A stretch of DNA of 6,849 nt from Actinomyces sp. (lineage in GTDB: Bacteria; Actinomycetota; Actinomycetes; Actinomycetales; Actinomycetaceae). Both the position numbers and the translations under genes were made by a program. Positions 1 through 6,233 of the stretch are shown here, in pieces. Position 1 is the first letter of the stretch. Each line of letters begins with the position of its first letter. The notes under the pieces are model-generated. The model was not told the origin of the DNA, did not search any database, and was given only the letters and a program-made list of their open reading frames with translations. Location of the stretch: contig DUQT01000084.1 of the NCBI GenBank assembly GCA_012837655.1, positions 1 to 6,849 on the forward strand, given 5' to 3'.

Positions 1-38
1 GGCAGGTAACTCTCCCTTGCCCGAACTGTCGGCGGACA

Positions 39-3000
39 TCACTCGTCCTCGTCCCGGGTTCGGCGGGCAACGTTTCGCAGCACGGCTTCAACTTGCGCAC
101 CTCGCCGCGTGAGGGCAAGTGCCCGCTGAATCTCCACGACCATCTCGTCCTCGGACCGCTCGATGCCGTCGGACCGAATCCAGCGCGCAACCTCATCCAA
201 CTGATCATCCGAGTACGCCGCCAACGGCAACCCTACCGCCACCTCGGGCCGGCGCTTCCGGTCGGAATCGTTGCGTTGCCACGGGATCTCGCCCGTCCCG
301 TGAATATCCTCATCCGCCTGGAGCCGGATCATGCGCTGCGCCGCCGTCTCCGTGCCGAAAGTTTCGTCATTCGACGTCATTTCCGGATCGTTTGGGTCTG
401 AATCATTTCCGAGGGCGTGGCTCGATTCCTCACCAGTTTCGCCAGCTGCTTTACCGGGCTGATCCGATTGGCTGTTTGGGTCTGAATCGGAATTTACGCC
501 AGTGGCCAGGTCTTCGGGTGACCGGCTGCCCTGTTCAAGCTCATCCGTGTCCGGCACGTCATCACCAGCAGGAGCATCAACCGAGACGGGTTCTTCCTGT
601 TCAGGTTCATGCTCAGCGGCAACCCTCGCAGCCAGAACGGGATCCTGTTCAAGACGCTCATCCAGAGCATCAAGCACAAGATCAACGATTGCGTCGGCTT
701 CCTTCTGCGGGTCAATGAACACAGCCATCGCTAGCTCAGTGCGGGTCTTCCAACCGTGAGCTTGCAACAGTTCCGGCCAATAGCGATCGCGCCGGCGCAA
801 GGACCGTTCAGCCACGTAGGTCTCATCATCGGTAAGCACAGCGACCAGCAACTCATCCGGAATCGTCGGGTGACCGATAGCGAGAGGAACTCGCAGCGAG
901 CCCTCCACTCCAACATTCGGAATCACCGTCAACCCGACAGAGTACAGCCGATCCGCCAAATCAATCAGCAACTGATCAGGTTGCGCCTGCGTCGTTGGCC
1001 AATCGTTCTCGTAAGCCGCGCCAGCGTCTGCCCCGGTGCCAGTCTCAGTCCTGACGCCGGCATCAGCACCTGCACCAATCTCAGTCCTGACGCCAGCGTC
1101 CGTCTCGGAACCAACGTCCGAACCAGATCCTGATTGTCGTCCGCTGCCAGAGGCCCCGTGTCCTTCCACCGCGTGTCCCTGCGAACGCGCTGAGGCGCCG
1201 GGCAAGCCCGCACCGCCAGAAGCCGATCCGGCCCCCGAGCCGCCAGAAAACAGACCAGCCCCAGAACCGCCAGCAAGGCCAACCCCACCATCCAGGGCCT
1301 GCCCGCTGGACAGCGCTTCGGCATTGCTCATCAGGTCAAGTAGCAGGCGCGGCCCATCAGAGGTGAACCGGTCGCGGTCAAACTGCCCAGGGTGGATGGA
1401 CGCCACAATGTGCAGATCATCGCCAGCGCATCCCAGCACTTCAACCAACTGCTGCAGCCCATCGGCCTCGGAAATCGCACCAAAGTCGTGTAGTACGCGA
1501 CCGTGCGGTGTCTTCGCGAACCCGACGGATAGGATAACGCGGTCACGTCGCAGGTTCGTGTCGTCGCCGGGCGCGATGATGACGAACGGGTCGGGCCGGT
1601 CGATCCTGAAGAATGACTCCAGCGCGGGCGATTTCGCGACCATCGCGGATAGGTTTTCGCGAAGTCGCTCCGCGTGAATCTGGTTCAAAGTCACAACAGC
1701 AAGCGATTTTTCAGGTTGTACGAGGGCGTGCTCGATGACCATTTCGGTGACGGCGTCGACTTCTTCTGCGGAAGACTCAACGGCTGCCTTGTCGGGCGCA
1801 GGCATTCCGCGGCCGTCAACATACGTGATCGCAAGTTTCGACCCGGCACGCGGCACGGGAACCGGCACGCCCGCATGAGCCACGCGATACCGGTTGAACA
1901 GTCGCCCGACGTATTCGTTCACGCGCATGGGAACGGGCTTGATCCGCGCGGTTGCCATGAGCGGATCCAACGCCTCCACAGTCAGCGACGGCCGCGACTT
2001 ATCCGCTGTGACAACCACCTGCCGCGCCCGCGCAATCAGCGGAACCAGTTCCGCAAGCGGCATCTGGTCCACGTCCTCAATCACAAGCAAATCGACCGAC
2101 TGTCGGAGCGGCACCAACGAAGGCACCAAAACCGGCGCCGAAATCACGATTGGGAACATTTCCTGCGTCAGCTTCGACGACGCGTACATCGTCATGTCCA
2201 GATCGTGGGTCAGTTTTCCAGCGCCGAGGGCGTTGCGAAGTTGCGCTTCTTCCTCAAAGTGGTGCGCCATCTTGTCCACGCGTCGACGTCGAATCTTGTC
2301 TGACGCGACTGCCGCGAGCGACTCAACCTGCTCCTTATCCAACCGCTGTAGGTCAACGATTAGGTTCTGCAGGTTGGCGGGGTCGAACCCGCCCAGGCTT
2401 GGAACCTGAGTCAGCATGACGCCAAGCGCCGATGCCCACCACGCCAGGTCCAGTTCCTTCTCAACCAATGACGCCGGCACGTTGCGTTTGCGCAGGTCTT
2501 TAACCAACCCGTCCAGGCCAAACTTGTGCAGGGTCTTCAACGTCTCAATTCGTTCGGGGAGCACGCGCGCGCCCGCCGGATCCGCGTTCAGGCGATCCAT
2601 CAGCAGGGACAGCTCCCCGACATCCATGCGCGTGAGCGGTCCGTGTGCAGTCGCTAGATGCGCGTCCAGCTTCTGCAGGTCCTCTTCAACGCGGTCAGCG
2701 TGCTCCTTCATTTCGTCCAGGTTTGAAGGCACCTTTGGCCACCCGTCAACGGCCTGGTGTCGACGCCAAACGTCGCGCTGATGCTGCACCTTACGCAGTT
2801 CTTCATTCAGGTCTTCAACGTAGCGACCCGGGCGCAACATATCCTTTGCCGACTTCACCAAGTGCCTGCGCTGACGCCGCTTCATCGGGTAGCCGTGGTC
2901 GCGCCGCCACTGCTTCGACGCCGTCGCAATGACCATGTCAGCAATCTGGCGTTCGAAAATGGCCGGCTGAAACACGTCCAGAGCCTCTCGCACGCCCTCC

Positions 3001-4733
3001 AACATCCGCAACTGTTCGCGCCATTCCTTAAACGTGGTCGCCGGGTTCAACCCAGTCTGCCCAGCCGTGGACGACATGTTGACACGTAGCGTTGGCAGTG
3101 AATCTCGCGAAAGTCGATTTATGCGTTCGAGGACGGGGCTGACCTGCTCATCCGAGGAGATGACCGCCCCGAACCAGGCATCATGACTCGTGGCCTTTGA
3201 GAACATGCCCTGATCGACAGCTGTTCGCAAAGCTGCCTTGGCCGCGTCCTCTTTGTCTTCCGCCAGATTTGTCAGTGTTTCAGCGGAAAAACGAACCTTC
3301 GTGCGCGGGCCCGGCCGAGTCGACGTCAAGTCCGTCAACACCTGCAGCGCGTCGTACGCCGAAACACCCCACTGTGCGAACGGTCGATGCAATTCCTCAG
3401 TGTGGGAGGCCAGCGCCTCCCGAACACGCCGCAGCTGCGTCCTCATAAGTTCAATGGATTCGCGATCCACGAAAGGTGATTCGTCGCGGAAAATGGTTTC
3501 CAGGTTTGTAATAAGGGAACTTTTCGCGTCCGCCGCGGCATCCAAACGCGCGACAGCGTGCGCGAGTCCCTGATCGTTCAGGAAGTTCCACAGCGCGTCG
3601 TTGCGGTGACGGTCCGCTGCAACGACCAGGACCTTCTTATCCTGCGCGGCGGCGTCCGCAACGATGGACGCGATCATGGGCGCGGGTTCGGCGCCTCCCG
3701 CCACGTCAAACATGACATTCGTACCAGCGGCGACGGCCTCAACACTGTCGAGGTCCTCCGGCAACTGGTCACCAATCCCGCGTTCCTTCCACGGATCGCG
3801 GTCAAACGGGTTCGGCTCCGCAAGGTCCTTCTTCAACCTGTCCGCCGCGCGTTCATCGCCAGTCAGCGCCGTTACAAACGTAGATTCCAGTAACCGATCC
3901 ACTTCATTAAGTTCATCCGCGAGGACGTGAGCGGGGTGCAGGAACTGGGCAATTTCCATGCGTTCGTCTGACTTGAAGCCGGGAAGAATCCCGGAAATTG
4001 CGTCGCGCAAACGGCTCAACGCCGGCGTCGGAGTGAAACCGTGGGCCTGGTGGGCGGAGTCAACAATGGCTTGAGTATCTAGTTCAGTGCCAGTCTTTTG
4101 AGCCGCCGCGACCAGCTCAGGCGCGACAGTTAGCCGACCCGTCAACCGGATCGTCGGATCCCCCATCGAATCAAGTTCAATATCTACTTCGCGCAGGAGC
4201 ATCGGCGAAGTCTGTTGACCATGCTCACCGTTCCAAAACGCGTGGCCAAACGACATGTGGATGGGGGCTACACCGTGGGCTACGGCAACCGAACGCGCCT
4301 GATCCATCAGTTCGCGAACAATTCGGCGAGCTCGCTCGGCCTCGCCCGCCTCGCGCACAAGCAGCGACAAACGGGTCGTGCGTTCCGCGAACAACTGCGC
4401 CATTCCCCCCGGATGCGCATACGTCATATCCAAACGAGGGCGCGACGGATCTTCAACAAAAGATCTGGTAATCGCGTCGAGCTCCTCCCGCCACTTCGCT
4501 ACTGCATGGCGGCGATTAATCAGCTCGTCGTTCGGTGACAGCGGCCTGGTCCGTCCATCAGCCTCTGACTGCGAACGGTCGGTCCCAGCGCCGCCCTCTG
4601 ACGCATTTGATTTCACCTCGGAATTCCGGGCGTCTGCAGACTGCGCAGAATCCGGGGTCGCTTCGCCTGACCGCGTCTTCTTGGAGCGGTCGTCATCGTG
4701 CGATTTAGAACGAGAGAAAAAACTAGATACCAC
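39..4733 (-). CDS. Giant DUF4011/SF1 helicase-like protein with degenerate helicase and Vsr-like nuclease motifs (probable pseudoenzyme)
   Basis: The product is 1564 aa with GTG start and TGA stop. Residues 1-70 are a charged, disordered leader. Residues about 75-290 resemble DUF4011, with the pattern HMSFGHAFWN then SPMLLREVDIEL. Residues about 336-395 occupy the motif I/Ia position, but FDVAGGAEPAPM replaces a GxxGxGKT P-loop. Residues 410-830 are mostly helical and coiled-coil-like, with an ELDLAWW block near 760. Residues 881-892 occupy motif II but read IEDVDQ where VDEASQ-like sequence is usual. Motif IV-like sequence lies near 1010, and RDRVILSVGF...HGRVLHDFG near 1063-1085 is the motif V region. 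Motif VI (NVAVTRAR in relatives) reads LVEVLGCAG at 1096-1104. A Gly-rich linker (1149-1240) leads to a Vsr/MTES_1575-like domain (1254-1352) and an acidic linker, and the end (about 1505-1557) resembles the helical tail of DUF3320-type relatives. The family normally unwinds or cleaves nucleic acid; enzyme activity here is doubtful. The protein looks cytosolic, with no signal peptide. Family assignment is good; function is unknown. Confidence 0.85.
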   Translation of the reverse strand: MVSSFFSRSKSHDDDRSKKTRSGEATPDSAQSADARNSEVKSNASEGGAGTDRSQSEADGRTRPLSPNDELINRRHAVAKWREELDAITRSFVEDPSRPRLDMTYAHPGGMAQLFAERTTRLSLLVREAGEAERARRIVRELMDQARSVAVAHGVAPIHMSFGHAFWNGEHGQQTSPMLLREVDIELDSMGDPTIRLTGRLTVAPELVAAAQKTGTELDTQAIVDSAHQAHGFTPTPALSRLRDAISGILPGFKSDERMEIAQFLHPAHVLADELNEVDRLLESTFVTALTGDERAADRLKKDLAEPNPFDRDPWKERGIGDQLPEDLDSVEAVAAGTNVMFDVAGGAEPAPMIASIVADAAAQDKKVLVVAADRHRNDALWNFLNDQGLAHAVARLDAAADAKSSLITNLETIFRDESPFVDRESIELMRTQLRRVREALASHTEELHRPFAQWGVSAYDALQVLTDLTSTRPGPRTKVRFSAETLTNLAEDKEDAAKAALRTAVDQGMFSKATSHDAWFGAVISSDEQVSPVLERINRLSRDSLPTLRVNMSSTAGQTGLNPATTFKEWREQLRMLEGVREALDVFQPAIFERQIADMVIATASKQWRRDHGYPMKRRQRRHLVKSAKDMLRPGRYVEDLNEELRKVQHQRDVWRRHQAVDGWPKVPSNLDEMKEHADRVEEDLQKLDAHLATAHGPLTRMDVGELSLLMDRLNADPAGARVLPERIETLKTLHKFGLDGLVKDLRKRNVPASLVEKELDLAWWASALGVMLTQVPSLGGFDPANLQNLIVDLQRLDKEQVESLAAVASDKIRRRRVDKMAHHFEEEAQLRNALGAGKLTHDLDMTMYASSKLTQEMFPIVISAPVLVPSLVPLRQSVDLLVIEDVDQMPLAELVPLIARARQVVVTADKSRPSLTVEALDPLMATARIKPVPMRVNEYVGRLFNRYRVAHAGVPVPVPRAGSKLAITYVDGRGMPAPDKAAVESSAEEVDAVTEMVIEHALVQPEKSLAVVTLNQIHAERLRENLSAMVAKSPALESFFRIDRPDPFVIIAPGDDTNLRRDRVILSVGFAKTPHGRVLHDFGAISEADGLQQLVEVLGCAGDDLHIVASIHPGQFDRDRFTSDGPRLLLDLMSNAEALSSGQALDGGVGLAGGSGAGLFSGGSGAGSASGGAGLPGASARSQGHAVEGHGASGSGRQSGSGSDVGSETDAGVRTEIGAGADAGVRTETGTGADAGAAYENDWPTTQAQPDQLLIDLADRLYSVGLTVIPNVGVEGSLRVPLAIGHPTIPDELLVAVLTDDETYVAERSLRRRDRYWPELLQAHGWKTRTELAMAVFIDPQKEADAIVDLVLDALDERLEQDPVLAARVAAEHEPEQEEPVSVDAPAGDDVPDTDELEQGSRSPEDLATGVNSDSDPNSQSDQPGKAAGETGEESSHALGNDSDPNDPEMTSNDETFGTETAAQRMIRLQADEDIHGTGEIPWQRNDSDRKRRPEVAVGLPLAAYSDDQLDEVARWIRSDGIERSEDEMVVEIQRALALTRRGAQVEAVLRNVARRTRDEDE
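390..488 (-). repeat. Pair of 15-bp direct repeats encoding DSDPN in the acidic linker
   Basis: The 15-base string GTTTGGGTCTGAATC (plus strand) occurs at 390-404 and 474-488, 84 bp apart, which is a multiple of three. Both copies are read in the same frame and encode DSDPN within the Asp/Glu/Ser-rich linker (residues about 1374-1480) after the nuclease-like domain. The pair suggests a local duplication in a disordered segment that tolerates length change. Confidence 0.65.
1014..1289 (-). other. Gly/Ala/Ser-rich low-complexity linker inside the giant protein
   Basis: This stretch encodes residues 1149-1240, made almost entirely of Gly, Ala, Ser, Asp and Thr (motifs such as GGSGAG occur twice). 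It lies exactly between the last helicase-like segment and the Vsr-like domain. It is best read as a long flexible tether. In relatives known to me the helicase and nuclease domains are usually joined by shorter or less repetitive sequence; that comparison is from memory. Confidence 0.8.
1017..1100 (-). repeat. 36-bp tandem repeat encoding 12-residue units (DAGVRTE...)
   Basis: Within the Gly-rich linker, residues 1212-1223 and 1224-1235 are two successive 12-residue units beginning DAGVRTE. A third, partial unit begins DAG at 1236. At DNA level, the 16-base string TCTCAGTCCTGACGCC on the plus strand occurs at 1043-1058 and again at 1079-1094, giving a 36-bp period. This in-frame minisatellite could change copy number without breaking the gene. 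Confidence 0.8.
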
Positions 4734-4740
4734 GGTGCCA

Positions 4741-4746
4741 ACACTA
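4741..4746 (-). promoter_or_regulatory. Candidate -10 element for a leaderless transcript of the giant gene
   Basis: Read on the minus strand, TAGTGT fits the TANNNT actinobacterial -10 pattern. It ends 7 bases before the GTG start at 4733, the spacing expected if transcription begins at the start codon itself. No Shine-Dalgarno sequence lies at a useful distance before this GTG. No other in-frame start codon exists between it and the upstream in-frame stop at 4805-4803. A -35 box is not evident. This is a weak pattern match. Confidence 0.35.
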
Positions 4747-4832
4747 TCGACAACACCTGGACGATCGGTGAAGGCACGTCGAACAACGGGAATCTTTCCT
4801 AATTAAGGTACGCCCGCGGAAACAAGTACAGT

Positions 4833-4838
4833 TAAACT
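4833..4838 (+). promoter_or_regulatory. Candidate -10 element for the lipoprotein gene
   Basis: TAAACT matches TANNNT and lies in the 128-bp divergent intergenic region, 28 bp before the preferred GTG start. TACAGT at 4827-4832 is a second option. No good -35 hexamer sits 16-18 bp upstream of either. If TAAACT is used, transcription would begin within a few bases of the ATG at 4847. The same interval must also hold the divergent promoter for the giant minus-strand gene, so the two may be regulated together. Confidence 0.3.
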
Positions 4839-4849
4839 GCTGGTGTATG

Positions 4850-4856
4850 AAAGGGG
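4850..4856 (+). promoter_or_regulatory. Ribosome binding site that favours the GTG start at 4862
   Basis: AAAGGGG lies 5 bases before GTG 4862, and its AAAGG part can pair with the end of 16S rRNA. It overlaps the alternative in-frame ATG at 4847, which has no Shine-Dalgarno sequence of its own. The two starts differ by five residues. Confidence 0.5.
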
Positions 4857-4861
4857 TCCTC

Positions 4862-5719
4862 GTGACAAGTCGTACCGCTAAGTTCACTACCGCCATTCTT
4901 GGCGCCGTTGTACTTCTAGGTGCCTGTTCACCCTCAACGCAAGCGGAACCGCAGCAAACCGAAACCGCGGCAACGACTGAAAGTACCGTCACTTCTTCGG
5001 ATCCTTCCGGCTCTGAATCGTCGGTTCGCGAGGGCGTCCTCGCACACATCACTGCAACTGCCACGAATCCGGGCAAACCGGACATGAAGGTTGACTCCGA
5101 TTACGGTCTTGAGTTTGGCGTCGGCATTATTGACCCGGAGGCGTACCTGATCGCGGTGATTTCTGATGGGGGCTACCAGATGGGTGACCTCGTAACCGCA
5201 ACGTTTGAACTTCGCGATGAGGGTGACCAGATCCTGTCCTCGGGACACGAATCGAAGCGGTTCATGACTGGTAACGACCTGGTTTTCCCGATGCGCATGA
5301 AGCTCCCGGACGGTATTGATGCTGCGAGCGCACACGTTTCGATCGTGATCGAAGCTGAAGATCGAGAAATCCCGTCCGCCGGTGAAAGCGCCGACCTCGA
5401 AGTTGGTTCCACAGTGCTTTCCACGATTGATAACAAGCCGGTTTTGGCGTTCAACGTTGAAAACACGTCATCTCTTGTGGCGACCAAAGCGCGTATGGAC
5501 GTCGTTTGCTACGACGAAGCGGACCGCATAATCGGTGGGGGTGAGGCCGTTCCGCCCAACCTTGAACCGCACGCAAAGCTCGGCATGCATGCCGTGCTGG
5601 TCACGACCGGTGACCCGGAAAACTGCGAGATCTTCCCCGTGGTTCTGCAATCACAGGAGCCAACCAAAACTACCGGCAATAACGAAGACGAAGCCGAAAA
5701 GCCAGCTAATTCGAAATAA
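4862..5719 (+). CDS. Secreted lipoprotein with FxLYD-like C-terminal domain
   Basis: From GTG 4862 the product is 285 aa; an in-frame ATG at 4847 would add five residues. Residues 1-22 form a lipoprotein signal: basic start (R4, K7), hydrophobic core (residues 8-19), then lipobox L19-G20-A21-C22, so Cys22 should be lipidated and the protein anchored on the outside of the membrane. Residues 23-50 are a Ser/Thr/Gln/Glu-rich disordered tether. Residues about 50-155 look like a beta-sandwich with alternating hydrophobic strands. Residues about 170-260 fit the FxLYD pattern: FNVENTSS, then DVVCYDEADRIIGGGE, then a turn before NLEPHAKLGM. Cys residues in DVVCYD and ENCEIF may pair. The end is Glu/Lys/Asn-rich and disordered. 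FxLYD-type domains occur in many secreted bacterial proteins and do not reveal a specific role; I do not recognise the gene. It is transcribed divergently from the giant helicase-like gene and appears monocistronic. Confidence 0.88.
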   Translation: MTSRTAKFTTAILGAVVLLGACSPSTQAEPQQTETAATTESTVTSSDPSGSESSVREGVLAHITATATNPGKPDMKVDSDYGLEFGVGIIDPEAYLIAVISDGGYQMGDLVTATFELRDEGDQILSSGHESKRFMTGNDLVFPMRMKLPDGIDAASAHVSIVIEAEDREIPSAGESADLEVGSTVLSTIDNKPVLAFNVENTSSLVATKARMDVVCYDEADRIIGGGEAVPPNLEPHAKLGMHAVLVTTGDPENCEIFPVVLQSQEPTKTTGNNEDEAEKPANSK

Positions 5720-5945
5720 TAGGTTCTAAGAAATAGGCTGAGCGCCAAAATCGGTTTCAGGTGGAAGCCACAGACACAACAACGAATTGTTATCAGATTG
5801 TAATCCGAATCCAGAAGAGCTTCCCGATTTAGCGAATGCGCCTTTCCAGCTACTTTTCGCGGCAAATTTTTGCTCGCAAGCAAGCATCTTCATGTCAAGA
5901 AAATAAAATCCGGAAAAATCCTTACAAATAGGCCCAAAGCCACCC
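5720..5945. other. AT-rich intergenic DNA without a supportable gene
   Basis: GC content drops sharply here; 5881-5940 is about 37 percent by direct count. No frame on either strand combines a start, a ribosome binding site and protein-like composition. A 6-bp stem with a 5-base loop (5753-5758 with 5764-5769, one G-T pair) lies 33 bases after the lipoprotein stop and might contribute to termination, but it has no T-run after it on the plus strand. Confidence 0.5.
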
Positions 5946-5958
5946 TGACACGCTGTCA
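5946..5958. promoter_or_regulatory. Perfect palindrome TGACA-cgc-TGTCA, candidate operator
   Basis: TGACACGCTGTCA is a perfect 5-bp inverted repeat with a 3-base centre. It directly abuts the AT-rich -10-like sequence TATAAAAT, at the position of a promoter spacer. That location suits a repressor site or a MerR-type activator site. It does not match the FNR (TTGAT-N4-ATCAA) or CRP (TGTGA-N6-TCACA) patterns. It lies 115 bp before the nrfH remnant, so it may be the surviving control site of the lost nitrite-reductase operon. The regulator is unknown. Confidence 0.45.
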
Positions 5959-5966
5959 TATAAAAT
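5959..5966 (+). promoter_or_regulatory. Candidate -10 element upstream of the nrfH remnant
   Basis: TATAAAAT is a strong -10-like match immediately 3' of the palindrome. No TTGACA-like -35 lies 16-18 bp upstream; CTGACA at 5945-5950 is too close, so the promoter may need an activator. A start near 5973 would give a leader of about 100 nt before the ATG at 6073. Confidence 0.4.
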
Positions 5967-6061
5967 AGACTTCTTTTTAACCGGATATTTCCAGTAAATT
6001 CAATGAAGAATTGCTGGGAATTGAAGGGGCCGTAATTTGTCAGCCCATCAAGCAAAGGCTC

Positions 6062-6068
6062 AAGGAGG
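6062..6068 (+). promoter_or_regulatory. Strong Shine-Dalgarno sequence before the nrfH remnant
   Basis: AAGGAGG is a near-perfect Shine-Dalgarno sequence, 4 bases before the ATG at 6073. Its preservation in front of a broken gene suggests that the inactivation is recent, or that the short reading frame is still translated. Confidence 0.65.
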
Positions 6069-6072
6069 AGCA

Positions 6073-6233
6073 ATGAGCAAGGCAAAGCGCCAAAAAGGCG
6101 CGATTACCCCGCATTTGTCCTGCAAGCCCTAGCTGTGTTCGTGGTGGGTTCCCTTATTGGAGTAAGTCTTTTCACGATCATATACGCGAAGGGCTATTCC
6201 TATTTGGGAAACGATCCAAAAGCGTGCATTAAC
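6073..6233 (+). pseudogene. nrfH: 5' remnant of nrfH, cytochrome c nitrite reductase small subunit (frameshifted and truncated)
   Basis: NrfH is a membrane-anchored tetraheme quinol dehydrogenase that passes electrons to the periplasmic or extracellular nitrite reductase NrfA. The ATG frame reads MSKAKRQKG and stops at TAG 6130-6132 (19 residues). Shifting frame at the A-run 6092-6096 restores RRDYPAFVLQ, then one hydrophobic helix (about 6108-6178), then YAKGYSYLGNDPKACIN, the characteristic NrfH segment just before its first haem site. Family members continue CxNCHxM; here the sequence breaks after C-I-N, and the next codon is AGA (Arg) in place of the second Cys. No haem motif and none of the remaining NrfH sequence (family length roughly 150-200 aa) is present. 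One inserted A would restore the frame over the fragment. Identification rests on recognised motifs, not on a search. Confidence 0.8.
6087..6101 (+). other. Perfect hairpin with A5 loop at the nrfH frameshift point
   Basis: GCGCC at 6087-6091 and GGCGC at 6097-6101 form a perfect 5-bp GC stem around AAAAA. The frame break in the nrfH remnant maps to this A-run. A homopolymer in a hairpin loop is a plausible place for a slipped-strand deletion, and also for a sequencing error. Confidence 0.6.

Noticed and set aside
1..38. Next minus-strand gene just beyond the left edge
   Set aside because: An AAGGGAGAG-like sequence (minus strand, about 11-19) could be its ribosome binding site, but no start codon lies within the window, so nothing can be called.
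1017..1100. CRISPR-like array
   Set aside because: Only two full repeats, contiguous and in frame within a coding region; they encode a protein repeat.
119..2303. Long open frames on the plus strand (for example 119-718, 1036-1677, 1674-2303)
   Set aside because: They are antisense to the giant minus-strand gene, rich in Arg/Pro/Ser as expected for shadow frames of GC-rich coding DNA, and show no domain pattern.
5753..5769. Intrinsic terminator of the lipoprotein gene
   Set aside because: The 6-bp stem includes a G-T pair and is not followed by a T-run on the plus strand.
5726..6085. 119-codon open frame on the minus strand through the AT-rich gap, starting at TTG
   Set aside because: It starts at a TTG with no ribosome binding site, lies antisense to the nrfH ribosome binding site and start, and its composition (Ser, Phe, Cys, Leu rich, no motif) is not convincing. 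It cannot be fully excluded.
6087..6233. Programmed frameshift producing a functional NrfH
   Set aside because: Even with frame correction the protein loses its first haem-binding motif and everything after it, so a productive recoding event would yield no functional NrfH.
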